Positions 1 to 10,926 of a DNA stretch of 64,000 bases are shown in pieces. Source of the stretch: Pseudomonadota bacterium (lineage in GTDB: Bacteria > Desulfobacterota > Desulfobulbia > Desulfobulbales > Desulfurivibrionaceae). The first letter of the stretch is position 1. Each line of letters opens with the position of its first letter. Below the pieces are notes generated by a model that searched no databases, had not been told where the DNA came from, and was given only the letters and a program-made list of their open reading frames with translations. Both the position numbers and the translations under genes were made by a program. The DNA lies in assembly GCA_018830485.1 (NCBI GenBank), contig JAHJRQ010000015.1, forward strand, positions 496,001 through 560,000, given 5' to 3'.

Positions 1-1270
1 GCTTTTCCTCCGGGATGCCGATGCCGGTGTCGCACACCTCAATCCGCAGCATCACCCGGGAAGCAAAGGCCGACAGGACCCGGACCCGGACCCGCACCTC
101 GCCCTGCTCGGTGAATTTGATGGCGTTGGTGATGAAATTGATCAGCACCTGGCGCATCCGGGTCGGATCGCCCAGAAGCATCTCCGGCAACTGCGGGTCG
201 ATCTCCGCGACCAGGGCGACATTTTTGGCCTGGGCCTGCCCGTGGAGCAGGGTCGCCAGATCCCCCGCCAGTTTGCGCAGGCTGAAGGGGATATCCTCCA
301 GCAGCATCTTGTGCGCGGCGATCTTGGAAAAATCGAGAATGTCGTTCAGGATGGACAGCAACGCCTCGCCCGAGGAATAGGCGGTCTTCACATAATCGCT
401 CTGGGCTTCGTCCAGCCTGGTGTCCTGTAAAAGCTGCAGGGTCCCGAGGATGCCGTTCATGGGTGTGCGGATTTCATGGCTCATGTTGGCGAGAAATTCA
501 TCCTTGGCCCGACTCGCTGCCTCGGCGGCATCACGGGCCTGGACCAGCTCACCCTCCGTGGCCTTGCGCCGCTCATTCTCGGCGATAAGCTCCAGGTTGA
601 GGGATTCGCTTTCCTCGCTGGCCTGTCTGAGATGCGCCACCAGGGCATCGTTGACAAACCGCGCCTCCAGGGCCGAAAACAGGGACTCCTGCATGCGGGT
701 TGCGGAGTTGATCAGCACCAGGATATAAAAAAGAACGATGATCGCCATGACCAGATACAAAGGGCCGCCCTGTTCAAAAAGCCGATAGGAGAGGGGCAAG
801 AGCGGCAGACAGATGTACCAGTAGTAGAGCTTGCGCAACGGTGACAGGATGGGGATGGCTCCGGCGGTCACGCCCGCCGCGATGAAAACAAGACCCATCT
901 GCTCCAGTATCGCGCCGGGTGGGAACAGGAAAAATACCGCCAACCCCCAGAACACACCGGTGAGAAAAACCAGCCCCACATACACATTCACGCAAAGGGG
1001 GAAGCTCAGACCTTCGGCCTTGGCGAGTTTTCGGTAGCAACGAATGGCTGCAAGGCGCAAGCCGAAGATGGCCGTCATCCCAAGCAGCCAGCCGGTCAAC
1101 ACTCCTGGGGGAACAACCTTCTCCACCATGAGAAAAAGCGCCCAAGCCAGAACATAGACGGCGGTGCTGCTGGAACCCCCGGAATCAAGAACCAGCCGGA
1201 TCAGTTCGTCCGTCACCGGTCCGCGGCTCTCTTTCCCCTTGTGGCTGTTATCCAAAAAAAATCTGAGCAT
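1..1270 (-). CDS. Sensor histidine kinase, 3' end cut by window edge
   Basis: Membrane-bound sensor kinase; about 423 codons are visible and the gene runs off the left edge. Hydrophobic segments lie near residues 36-65, 97-145 and 155-188, followed by a charged, probably coiled-coil linker (about 195-250). The HisKA box [12 protein letters not shown] puts the phospho-acceptor at H265. The ATPase domain starts with the N-box (about 373-386, NFITNAIKF) and the G1 box DTGIGIP (414-420), where the window ends. The rest of the ATPase domain and possible receiver domains lie outside. The ATG at 1270 is 22 bases after the selD stop, so co-transcription with selD is likely. The N-terminal segment resembles no sensor domain I can name, so the signal is unknown. 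The kinase assignment is secure. Confidence 0.88.
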   Translation of the reverse strand, partial: MLRFFLDNSHKGKESRGPVTDELIRLVLDSGGSSSTAVYVLAWALFLMVEKVVPPGVLTGWLLGMTAIFGLRLAAIRCYRKLAKAEGLSFPLCVNVYVGLVFLTGVFWGLAVFFLFPPGAILEQMGLVFIAAGVTAGAIPILSPLRKLYYWYICLPLLPLSYRLFEQGGPLYLVMAIIVLFYILVLINSATRMQESLFSALEARFVNDALVAHLRQASEESESLNLELIAENERRKATEGELVQARDAAEAASRAKDEFLANMSHEIRTPMNGILGTLQLLQDTRLDEAQSDYVKTAYSSGEALLSILNDILDFSKIAAHKMLLEDIPFSLRKLAGDLATLLHGQAQAKNVALVAEIDPQLPEMLLGDPTRMRQVLINFITNAIKFTEQGEVRVRVRVLSAFASRVMLRIEVCDTGIGIPEEK

Positions 1271-1292
1271 GACCGAAGCTATATCCCGCCTA

Positions 1293-2336
1293 TCAGATGA
1301 TTTCAATGGTTCCGGGTTTGCCTGCCACCACTTCGCCGATGATGCCGAAATCAAGGGGATAATCCCGTTTGCCCAGCCGTTCGGCAATGGAATTGGCCCC
1401 CTCGGCGGAAGCGGCAATGAGCAGGCCGCCGGAGGTTTGCGGATCGCAGAGAACCATCTCCATGGGGTCCAGCTCCTCCAAGGCGCTCCGCATGAAAGGC
1501 GCGTAAAAGGCCTTGTTCTTGTAGGCCCCCTCCGGGATGATGCCCATGGAGGCATGGTGCAGGGTCTCGGGCAGAATCGGCACGGCCCGCGAATCGATGC
1601 GGATGGCCACGCCAGAGGCAATAGCCATTTCGTAGAGATGCCCCACCAGCCCGAAGCCGGTGATGTCGGTGCAGGCGTGCGGACCCACGGTCTGCATGAG
1701 CTGGGCCGCCTCCCGGTTCAGGGTGGCCATGACCCGGGTGATCATGGCCTCGGTGCCCCGTGCGGCCACGCCGCCCTTGAGGGCGGTGGAGAGGATCCCG
1801 GTGCCCAGGGGCTTGGTAAGGAGCAGCAGATCCCCCACCCGGGCGCCGGAATTGAGGAGCACCCGGTTGGGATGCACCACACCGGTTACGGAAAGCCCGT
1901 ATTTCAACTCGGGGTCTTCGATGGAGTGCCCGCCCACCAGCAAGGCCCCGGCCTCCTTGATCTTATCAAGCCCGCCGCGCAGAATCTCCTGCAGAACGGA
2001 CCGCCCCAGCTCCTTGATGGGAAAGGCCACCAGGTTCATGGCCAGGAGCGGTTTGCCGCCCATGGCGTAGACGTCGGAAAGCGCATTGGCCGCAGCCACC
2101 TGGCCGAACTGGTAGGGGTCGTCGACAATGGGGGTGAAAAAATCCACCGTCTGGATGAGGGCGGTGTCGTCGTTGAGACGGTACACCCCCGCATCCTCGC
2201 CCGTTGACGCGCCCGCGATCAGGTTCGGGTCGGTGGGCAGGTCAAGGCCGCACAGTAATTGGTCCAGGTCCCCCGGACTCAATTTGGCGGCTCAACCCGC
2301 GGCTTTGACGGTGCTGGTCAGCTTCAGTTTGGTCAT
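1293..2336 (-). CDS. selD: Selenide, water dikinase (selenophosphate synthase), selenocysteine-containing
   Basis: Makes selenophosphate from selenide and ATP, the selenium donor for selenocysteine and selenouridine. A normal ORF call starts at the TTG at 2282, but the reading frame extends upstream through an in-frame TGA (2292-2294) to an ATG at 2336, giving 347 residues. The TGA falls at residue 15 in the motif G-U-A-A-K, exactly where the family has catalytic Cys or Sec followed two residues later by the essential Lys (here K18). A SECIS-like hairpin follows the TGA. Downstream GASTGEDAGVY, QTVDFF, AMGGKP and DPQTSGGLL are family signatures. I read the protein as a selenoprotein, as SelD is in many Sec-using anaerobes. 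It lies downstream of a DUF3343 gene and upstream of a kinase. Confidence 0.95.
2257..2294 (-). promoter_or_regulatory. bSECIS element in selD (UGA plus downstream hairpin)
   Basis: Directly after the UGA (2294-2292) and a 7-base spacer, AATTGAGTCC (2284-2275) pairs with GGACCAATT (2265-2257): nine base pairs with one bulged A, closed by a 9-base loop beginning GGG. The apical loop begins 17 bases after the UGA. Published bacterial SECIS rules are a UGA-to-loop distance of about 16-37 bases and at least one G in the first two loop positions; both are met. The hairpin would be bound by SelB. Confidence 0.8.
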
Positions 2337-2367
2337 TGTTCCTTCCGTTTGGGTCATATAACAAAGG

Positions 2368-2561
2368 GCCTTCGACAAGCTCAGGCCGAACGGTGTTGTC
2401 TGAAAAAATTCAGACTATCCCCTAATTCTTTAACGTCATTCCCGCGCAGGCTGGAATCCATGCGATCGAGCTAATTCCTCTGGATTCCCGCCTGCGCGGG
2501 AATGACTTGGCTGTGCCGAGCAAACAATTAATATTCCGTTCGTGCTGAGCCCTGTCGAAGC
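2368..2561. repeat. Nested palindromic intergenic repeats
   Basis: The outer pair is CTTCGACAAGCTCAGGCCG (about 2369-2387) and its near-complement ending CCTGTCGAAG (2536-2561). The inner pair is TCATTCCCGCGCAGGC (about 2436-2451) and GCCTGCGCGGGAATGA (about 2490-2505). Both are dispersed palindromes common between genes of many proteobacteria. The outer type recurs at 41080-41156. The copies lie between selD and the DUF3343 gene and may form hairpins in the transcript. No coding function is seen. Confidence 0.75.
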
Positions 2562-2587
2562 ACCGCTTTAAAACACCTTCCGAGTTC

Positions 2588-2881
2588 TTACGAATCTGTT
2601 TTCCAAGGTATCTCGCGATACACCCCTTCCGCTTCCTTACAAAAAATCCGTGCAATATCGATGTCGGCTGCCGCCAGAATACCCTGCACCTCGGCAAACT
2701 GGGCCGGGGCAAAGGTGATGGCCATGCCGCAATCCCCGCTGATTTCCCGGGGCACCGGCACCACATCCAGGGCGATGTTGCCGGCTTTGAGCAACTGTTC
2801 CGCCTTGAGCACGTAGTGGATGGAAAAAAAAATAGCCACATACGATCCGCTCGGGTGGCACTCATTTTGGGCGACGGTCAT
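2588..2881 (-). CDS. DUF3343 protein (putative Se/S carrier-like)
   Basis: A 97-residue protein matching the DUF3343 family, described in Pfam as a putative Se/S carrier-like domain. The family pattern is visible: YVAIFFSIHYVLKAEQLLK near the N-terminus, then VPVPREISGDCGMAI with the conserved Cys after Ser/Gly-Asp. The family is proposed to hand selenium or sulfur to SelD-dependent pathways; this has not been shown directly for this gene. Location immediately upstream of selD on the same strand (with repeats between) supports a selenium role. The ATG at 2881 has a purine-rich GGAGGGGGAG ribosome site that lies inside a dispersed repeat. The family match is fairly sure; the substrate is inferred. 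Confidence 0.75.
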   Translation of the reverse strand: MTVAQNECHPSGSYVAIFFSIHYVLKAEQLLKAGNIALDVVPVPREISGDCGMAITFAPAQFAEVQGILAAADIDIARIFCKEAEGVYREIPWKTDS

Positions 2882-2884
2882 AAA

Positions 2885-2995
2885 GCTCCCCCTCCCTCGA
2901 CGGGAGGAGGCGGGGGGGTGGGTGAACTGGCCAACCGCCTCACCTCCTGCACCTTCCCCCTCACCCTATCCCTCTCCCGCAGGGGGAGAGGGGAT
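2885..2995. repeat. G/C-rich dispersed palindromic repeat, copy 1
   Basis: The stretch contains two hairpin halves, CTCCCTCGACGGGAG and CCCTCTCCCGCAGGGGGAGAGGG. The first half matches, in reverse complement, the copy at 8246-8352 between gyrB and gyrA. This kind of element is widespread between genes of GC-rich bacteria. It separates gpsA from the DUF3343 gene. No protein is supported here. Confidence 0.7.
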
Positions 2996-3074
2996 TTTTT
3001 TACATGTTGCAATTTTCTCATCGGATCGTGCTGACTTGCTGCTTTCATAGCTAAAAAATTCAGAGGCAGACAGC

Positions 3075-4103
3075 TCAAGCCTCCGCCATTTCCTCTTTAG
3101 CATCCCGGCCCAGCAGGGCCTGAACCGCCTCACCGCACGGCTTGTCCTCATAGATCATGGCATACACCTGCTCCAAGATGGGCATCTCCACCCCGATCTT
3201 CTTGGCCAGGGCCATGGCGGAACGGGTGGTTTTCACCCCCTCGGCCACCATCTCCATCTCGGCAAGGATCTGCTGCAAGGTCTTGCCCTGCCCGAGCTTG
3301 AGGCCCACCTGCCGGTTGCGGCTCAGATCGCCGGTGCAGGTAAGGACCAGATCGCCCATGCCCGCCAGGCCGGAAAAGGTGAGGGGCTTGGCGCCCATGG
3401 CCACCCCGAGCCGGGTGATCTCGGCCAGCCCCCGGGTGATGAGGGCGGCGCGGGTGTTGGTGCCGTAGCCCAACCCGTCGCAGATGCCCGCTGCTATGGC
3501 GACGATGTTCTTCAGCGCCCCGCCCAGCTCCATGCCGATCACATCGGTGCCAGCGTAGACCCGGAAGCGTTCGGTGTGAAAGATATCCTGGAAAAACCTG
3601 GCCCCCTCGATGGTGGGGGCGGCGACCGTCACGGCGGTGGGGATGCCTCCGGCCACCTCCTTGGCAAAACTCGGCCCTGCCAACACCCCAAGCTGCCCCT
3701 TGAAATCAGGGCGCAGGGAGGTCAGTACCTCTGCCATCACCTGGTTCATGGTGAGCAGGGTCTCGTTTTCCACCCCCTTGGTGGCGGAGATGATCGCGGC
3801 GTTCGGCGCTAGATGGGGCGCAAGAAGGGTGAACACCTCCCGGTAGACATGGGAAGGAACCACCATGACCACCACAGATTTACCGGAAACAGCCTGGGCA
3901 AGATCAGCAGTAGGGCGCACCGTAGTGGGCAAGGGAAAGCCGGGGAGGTAGGTGATGTTTTCCCGATCCCGCAGGAGTCCGGCCACATGGTCAGGCCGAT
4001 GGGCCCAGAGATCAACACCAAACCCCTTGTCGCCAAGGAGCTTGGCCAGAGCGGTTCCCCAGCTACCGGCGCCGATCACCGCTATGTTTTCAGGAGGGGT
4101 CAT
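3075..4103 (-). CDS. gpsA: NAD(P)+-dependent glycerol-3-phosphate dehydrogenase
   Basis: Reduces dihydroxyacetone phosphate to sn-glycerol-3-phosphate for phospholipid synthesis, in the cytoplasm. A 342-residue protein of usual length. The N-terminal Rossmann motif is G11-A-G13-S-W-G16. Family blocks include VMVVPSHVYREV, SATKGVE, LAGPSFAKEVA and GGALKNIVAIAAG with the catalytic Lys, then NTRAALITRGLAEI. I chose the ATG at 4103, preceded by AGGAAG, rather than the in-frame start at 4208, because the family begins with this Rossmann strand and the upstream 35 residues have no family counterpart. It is the first housekeeping gene after the Mrr insert. Confidence 0.96.
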   Translation of the reverse strand: MTPPENIAVIGAGSWGTALAKLLGDKGFGVDLWAHRPDHVAGLLRDRENITYLPGFPLPTTVRPTADLAQAVSGKSVVVMVVPSHVYREVFTLLAPHLAPNAAIISATKGVENETLLTMNQVMAEVLTSLRPDFKGQLGVLAGPSFAKEVAGGIPTAVTVAAPTIEGARFFQDIFHTERFRVYAGTDVIGMELGGALKNIVAIAAGICDGLGYGTNTRAALITRGLAEITRLGVAMGAKPLTFSGLAGMGDLVLTCTGDLSRNRQVGLKLGQGKTLQQILAEMEMVAEGVKTTRSAMALAKKIGVEMPILEQVYAMIYEDKPCGEAVQALLGRDAKEEMAEA

Positions 4104-4164
4104 GGGTCTTCCTGGAGGATTTTGCTGTTTGCGTGTCAGTAGGAGATTGTAGGCAAATACGGCT

Positions 4165-5037
4165 TCATAAATTTGTGAACCAATCTTTATCCACGGTGAC
4201 TTTTTCAATCATCTCAGTATGTAATCCGAGTTGAAGTTCTTTTAATTTTTCTGCCAGTTGTTCTCCGTCAACGAGGTCTATTGGTGGTGCCCCATCTCGA
4301 GTTGCCTCCTTCAGCGCGGCTGGTGTAAACGTGCCCGTGGTGATAAATAAGCCCTTATCTGCCCTTCCCACCATTGCACCCCGGAAATCACGGATATCGC
4401 CCGCAGATACCGAGCCTTGGTATTTTTTGCATTGAAATATGACGTGAAAGCTCATAAATCCATGGATTCTGGCAATACCCTTACCGTCTATTCCGCCGTC
4501 ACCTGTTCGTCCAGTAACCTCAACTTGGACAAAACCGGATTCTCTCAGTAGACGCTGAGCAAGTCTTTCAAAAGCATCGGGGGATATTTCTTTCGTTAGA
4601 ATATGGTACAATTCTTCTTTCCAGCCCTGAGCCTCTGGAGTATCGCTGTCCACCAATTCAATGGAGTCGTTCTTGGCTTTTTTGTTCTTCTGTTTTGATT
4701 CAGCCTTGTCCGCCTCCCTAATCTCCCTTACAACCGTTTGCGGATTTACATGCTTTTGTTGCTTGGCCAGCTTCGTCAAGGCCCACACACCTCGGCTGGA
4801 GTTTTCTAGATATCCATATTTCTTAAGATAGGTACGCGCCCAAGCCAAGCGGTAAGCAACCTCGGTTTGATTGCTTTTTTCATGATTGTGCGGAACAGAT
4901 GAGATTTCCTCATCAATACTTTCCAGTTCCAGCACCTTTTCATAAATTTCGTCAATTGACCCAGAACCACCAAGCGCAAACAACGCATCCAATAGCGGAT
5001 TCATCAAGGAATCAAATGTTGGCATTTGTTTGCGCAT
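4165..5037 (-). CDS. Mrr-type restriction endonuclease
   Basis: Predicted type IV (modification-dependent) restriction nuclease, 290 residues. The N-terminal about 95 residues form the Mrr winged-helix-like domain (LMNPLLDALFALGGSGSIDE, then GVWALTKLA). A Lys/Asp-rich linker (about 105-135) follows. The catalytic Mrr_cat domain shows the PD-(D/E)xK-like pattern: TGDGGID with D184 and FQCKKY with Q202-x-K204. Mrr nucleases cut methylated DNA; the specificity here is unknown. AAGGAT precedes the ATG at 5037. It sits with a toxin-antitoxin pair between gpsA and gyrA, which suggests a small acquired defence insert. Confidence 0.87.
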   Translation of the reverse strand: MRKQMPTFDSLMNPLLDALFALGGSGSIDEIYEKVLELESIDEEISSVPHNHEKSNQTEVAYRLAWARTYLKKYGYLENSSRGVWALTKLAKQQKHVNPQTVVREIREADKAESKQKNKKAKNDSIELVDSDTPEAQGWKEELYHILTKEISPDAFERLAQRLLRESGFVQVEVTGRTGDGGIDGKGIARIHGFMSFHVIFQCKKYQGSVSAGDIRDFRGAMVGRADKGLFITTGTFTPAALKEATRDGAPPIDLVDGEQLAEKLKELQLGLHTEMIEKVTVDKDWFTNL

Positions 5038-5114
5038 AGGCGATCCTTACCTTACAGCCCACCAAGTTATTTCATGAGAGCCAGGAACCATAAACCCACC
5101 ATCATCATCCTGCC

Positions 5115-5399
5115 TTATCCGCTTTTCAAATACGTCTTCAAGTCCCGGTAGTAATTTTCATGGGGCCCGATCATGATAAGCTCAAGACTTTCGTCCTTGA
5201 TACAGCGGTAGGCAAGAAGATACATCTGGCTCTGCACCGTGAACTTGTGGACAAAAACACCCCGCAAATCGCCTTTCTTTTCCGAGCCAAGGGCGGGATT
5301 TTCGATAATCCGCCTGATTGCGCTGTCTAACTCAGACTTCTCTTTTGCGTTGAATTTTTTAACTTTTTTCGCAAAGGATCGTGATTGATAAATCTTCAT
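5115..5399 (-). CDS. Type II toxin, RelE/ParE family
   Basis: A 94-residue basic protein with the RelE/ParE fold pattern: an N-terminal helix pair (SFAKKVKKFNAKEKSELDSAIRRI is the region near residues 8-32), then strands ending in the typical LLAYRCIKDESLELIMIGPHENYYRDLK block. ParE members poison gyrase and RelE/YoeB members cut mRNA on the ribosome; I cannot tell which applies. It starts 6 bases after the antitoxin stop, so the two are co-transcribed. Confidence 0.82.
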   Translation of the reverse strand: MKIYQSRSFAKKVKKFNAKEKSELDSAIRRIIENPALGSEKKGDLRGVFVHKFTVQSQMYLLAYRCIKDESLELIMIGPHENYYRDLKTYLKSG

Positions 5400-5405
5400 G
5401 GATCA

Positions 5406-5624
5406 TCAACCGAATTGATACTCTGTCTTCTCGTCGTGCTCCAGCTCTTCAAGCCCCATCAAAATTTCCTTGATAAGGCTGTAGGTGAGATCCGGGTTTT
5501 CTTCCGAGCATTTGCCGATCCGCGCCCAATGCTCGATCTGGCCGGTCAGGGATCGGTGCTCGATTTTACTGAACCGTTTCGCCTCACCGACCAACTCTTC
5601 TGATATTCTTACCGCCATTGCCAT
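5406..5624 (-). CDS. ParD-like antitoxin
   Basis: A 72-residue protein, MAMAVRISEELVGEAKRFSK..., with the ribbon-helix-helix-like start seen in the ParD_like antitoxin family, then EHRSLTGQIEHWARIG and an acidic tail ending EHDEKTEYQFG. It should bind and neutralise the toxin encoded directly downstream and repress the shared promoter. GGAGGTGT precedes the ATG at 5624. It lies 69 bases after the gyrA stop codon. Confidence 0.8.
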   Translation of the reverse strand: MAMAVRISEELVGEAKRFSKIEHRSLTGQIEHWARIGKCSEENPDLTYSLIKEILMGLEELEHDEKTEYQFG

Positions 5625-5693
5625 AGTACACCTCCATGATTGATCTCATGGATACATTTTACGATCATTAATTGCAAAATGCAACTTTTTGTA

Positions 5694-8180
5694 TCACTCT
5701 GCGGTTTCCTCGTCCTCGCCTTCCTCATCCTCGGAAATAATCTCGGCCATGCGATCAACCGCCATAACCTTTTCACCCTCATCCAACTTGAAGAGCCTTA
5801 CCCCCTGGGTGTTGCGGCCAATAACCCGCAGGTCGCGCATGGAGATGCGGATAATCTTGCCGCCGTTGGTGATCATCATCAGCTCGTCTTCGTCCGTCAC
5901 CTGCAGGGCCCCGACCACCTGGCCGTTGCGCTCGCTGGCCTTGATGGCGAAAACCCCCTTGCCGCCGCGTTTGATCAGCCGGTAATCCTCCACCTCGCTG
6001 CGCTTGCCGTAGCCGTTTTCCGTGACCACCACCACAGAGGAGCCCTCGTGCACCACATCCACGGAGACCACCTCGTCGCCCTCGGCCAGGTTGATGCCCT
6101 TGACCCCGGTTGCGGTGCGGCCCATGCTGCGGACGTTCTGCTCGTTGAAGCGCACCGACATGCCGCCCCGGGTGACAACCAGGATATCGTTGGAGCCGTT
6201 GGTCAGCACCGCGCCCAAGATCTCGTCATCCTCACGGATGGTCAGGGCGATCTTGCCGCGCCGGATGGGGCGGCGGAACTCGTCGAGCACGGTCTTCTTG
6301 ACGATGCCCTTCTTGGTGATCATCATCACGTGGCACTCTTCACCCTCGGGGATGTCGAAGGTTTTCACCGGCAGAATGGCCATAACCTTTTCGCCCTCGG
6401 TGAGCTCCAAAAGGTTGACAATGGCCTTGCCCCTGGCGATGCGGCCCGCCTGCGGGATCTCGTACACCTTGCGCCAGAAGACCTTGCCGTGGTTGGTGAA
6501 GAAGAGGAAGGTGTCGTGGGTGGAGGCGGTGTACATGTGGGAGACGAAATCCTCCTCGATGGTGTTGGCGCCCTTGATGCCCTTGCCGCCCCGCCGCTGC
6601 GAGCGGTAGAGGTCCACGGGGTTGCGCTTGATGAAGCCCTCGTGGGTGACCGTAACGACCATCTCTTCCTGCATGATCATGTCTTCCGGCAAAATCTCGT
6701 CCGGGGCCTCGATGATCTCGGTGCGCCGCTCGTCGCCGTACTGCTCGATGATCTCGCTGAACTCGTCGCGGATGATCTTCATCACCAGATGCTGGTCGGC
6801 CAGCACCTGCTTGAACCAGGTGATCTGTTTCATCAGCTCTTCATACTCGCTGACGATCTTTTCCCGCTCCAGACCGGTGAGCCGGTGCAGACGCATCTCC
6901 AAAATGGACTGGGCCTGGATCTCGGAGAGGGCAAAGCGGGCGATAAGCCCGATCTTGGCTTCCGCCGGATTGGCGGATTTCTTGATCAGCTCCACCACCT
7001 CGTCGAGGTTGGTGATGGCGATCTTGAGCCCTTCCAAAATATGGGCCTTTTCCTCGGCCTTCTTGAGGTCGTAGGCGGTGCGGCGGTAGACGATGGTCTT
7101 GCGGTGCAGGAGGAAGTATTCCAAAATCTGCCGCAGGTTCAAAATCTCGGGCCGGTTGTTGACGATGGACAACAGAATAATGCCCATGCTCCGCTGCAGC
7201 GGGGTCAGCTTGTACAACTGGTTGATCACCACCTCGGCAATGGCGTCCTTTTTCAGCTCAAGCACGATGCGCATCCCATGGCGGTCGGACTCGTCGCGCA
7301 CCTCGGCGATGGTCTCTATCCGCTTTTCCTTGACCAGGAGGGCGATCTTCTCGATGAGGAACGCCTTGTTCTGCTGGTAGGGGATCTCGGTGATGATGAT
7401 GGATTCCCGGCCGCTCTTGCTTTTCTCCACCTCGGTTTTCGAGCGCATGAGGACGGAGCCGCGCCCTGTTTCATAGGCCTCGCGGATGCCGGCCCTGCCG
7501 CAGATATAGGCGCCCGTTGGGAAATCCGGGCCGGAGATATGATCCATCAACTGGTTGACCGTGATGTTCGGGTCGTCGATCATGGCGATCAGGCCGTTCA
7601 TCACCTCCACCAGATTATGGGGCGGGATATTGGTGGCCATGCCCACGGCAATGCCGGAGGAGCCGTTGATCAGCAGGTTGGGAATCCGGGAGGGGAAAAC
7701 CACCGGCTCCATATGGGAGTTGTCGTAGGTGGGCACGAAATCAACGGTTTCCTTTTCAAGGTCCGCGATGATCTCCTGGTCGATCTTGGTCATGCGCGCT
7801 TCGGTGTACCGCATGGCCGCAGGGGAATCGCCGTCCACCGAACCGAAGTTGCCCTGGCCGTCGACGAGCGGGTAGCGCATGGAGAAATCCTGGGCCATGC
7901 GGACGATGGTGTCGTACGCCGCGGTATCGCCGTGGGGGTGGTACTTACCGATAACATCACCGACGATACGGGCCGACTTGAGGTGGGGCCGGTTGTGGAA
8001 ATTGCTCAGCTCCCGCATGGCAAAAAGAGCGCGGCGATGCACGGGCTTGAGGCCGTCGCGCACATCGGGCAGGGCCCGGCCGATGATGACGCTCATGGCG
8101 TAATCGAGGTAGGATTTCTTCAATTCCTTCTCGATGGAGATCGAGGCAATCGGCAAATTGTGGGTCATTTCTTCCGACAT
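5694..8180 (-). CDS. gyrA: DNA gyrase subunit A
   Basis: DNA-breaking and wrapping subunit of gyrase, which introduces negative supercoils; it works as A2B2 with GyrB. 828 residues. The quinolone-resistance region reads [17 protein letters not shown], with Thr at the usual Ser83 position. The catalytic Tyr is in [10 protein letters not shown]. The C-terminal wrapping domain carries the GyrA box QRRGGKGI, which separates gyrase from topoisomerase IV. The tail is strongly acidic ([13 protein letters not shown]). The ATG at 8180 has AAGGAT upstream. It follows gyrB on the same strand with 180 bases between them, part of which is a dispersed repeat. Confidence 0.98.
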   Translation of the reverse strand: MSEEMTHNLPIASISIEKELKKSYLDYAMSVIIGRALPDVRDGLKPVHRRALFAMRELSNFHNRPHLKSARIVGDVIGKYHPHGDTAAYDTIVRMAQDFSMRYPLVDGQGNFGSVDGDSPAAMRYTEARMTKIDQEIIADLEKETVDFVPTYDNSHMEPVVFPSRIPNLLINGSSGIAVGMATNIPPHNLVEVMNGLIAMIDDPNITVNQLMDHISGPDFPTGAYICGRAGIREAYETGRGSVLMRSKTEVEKSKSGRESIIITEIPYQQNKAFLIEKIALLVKEKRIETIAEVRDESDRHGMRIVLELKKDAIAEVVINQLYKLTPLQRSMGIILLSIVNNRPEILNLRQILEYFLLHRKTIVYRRTAYDLKKAEEKAHILEGLKIAITNLDEVVELIKKSANPAEAKIGLIARFALSEIQAQSILEMRLHRLTGLEREKIVSEYEELMKQITWFKQVLADQHLVMKIIRDEFSEIIEQYGDERRTEIIEAPDEILPEDMIMQEEMVVTVTHEGFIKRNPVDLYRSQRRGGKGIKGANTIEEDFVSHMYTASTHDTFLFFTNHGKVFWRKVYEIPQAGRIARGKAIVNLLELTEGEKVMAILPVKTFDIPEGEECHVMMITKKGIVKKTVLDEFRRPIRRGKIALTIREDDEILGAVLTNGSNDILVVTRGGMSVRFNEQNVRSMGRTATGVKGINLAEGDEVVSVDVVHEGSSVVVVTENGYGKRSEVEDYRLIKRGGKGVFAIKASERNGQVVGALQVTDEDELMMITNGGKIIRISMRDLRVIGRNTQGVRLFKLDEGEKVMAVDRMAEIISEDEEGEDEETAE

Positions 8181-8245
8181 ATTAAAAATCCTTGTTCATT
8201 GGATGGAGACCATCCTGAATGTGTTACACCCGAGTCGCTTAAGTT

Positions 8246-8352
8246 CCCTCCCCCCTGACGGGGGAGGGTTAGGGGGAGGGGGAACTGGCTAGTGGATCGG
8301 CTGGCGGCAACGTCACCCACCCCCTCGCCCCCTCCCGTCGAGGGAGGGGGAT
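8246..8352. repeat. G/C-rich dispersed palindromic repeat, copy 2
   Basis: Two hairpin halves, CCCCCCTGACGGGGGAGGG and CCCTCCCGTCGAGGGAGGG, lie between gyrB and gyrA. The second half matches, inverted, the copy at 2885-2995. It could form a strong hairpin in the gyrB-gyrA transcript and adjust the ratio or stability of the two messages, but that is a guess. Confidence 0.7.
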
Positions 8353-8360
8353 AAAAGCTA

Positions 8361-10811
<2,451 letters not shown>

Positions 10812-10926
10812 CTAATTTTTTTTATATCTTTTTAAAATCGCACAAAGCCGCTATTACAAAGGTTTCCCAATGGAGCATTTATTTTGTTGTACGGACCTGT
10901 GTGTTCTTTCCTTTTCTACGAGTCCT

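Noticed and set aside
2368-2561. CRISPR or attachment-site interpretation of the nested palindromes
   Set aside because: There are no regularly spaced direct repeats; the elements match dispersed palindromes and occur elsewhere in the window.
2816-3050. Small plus-strand ORFs between the DUF3343 gene and gpsA
   Set aside because: They run through a known type of G/C-rich repeat (translation PSPAGGEG) and overlap the real DUF3343 gene.
5640-8258. 872-codon plus-strand open frame opposite gyrA
   Set aside because: It is the antisense shadow of gyrA, with low-complexity H/D/G/L-rich translation and no family motif.
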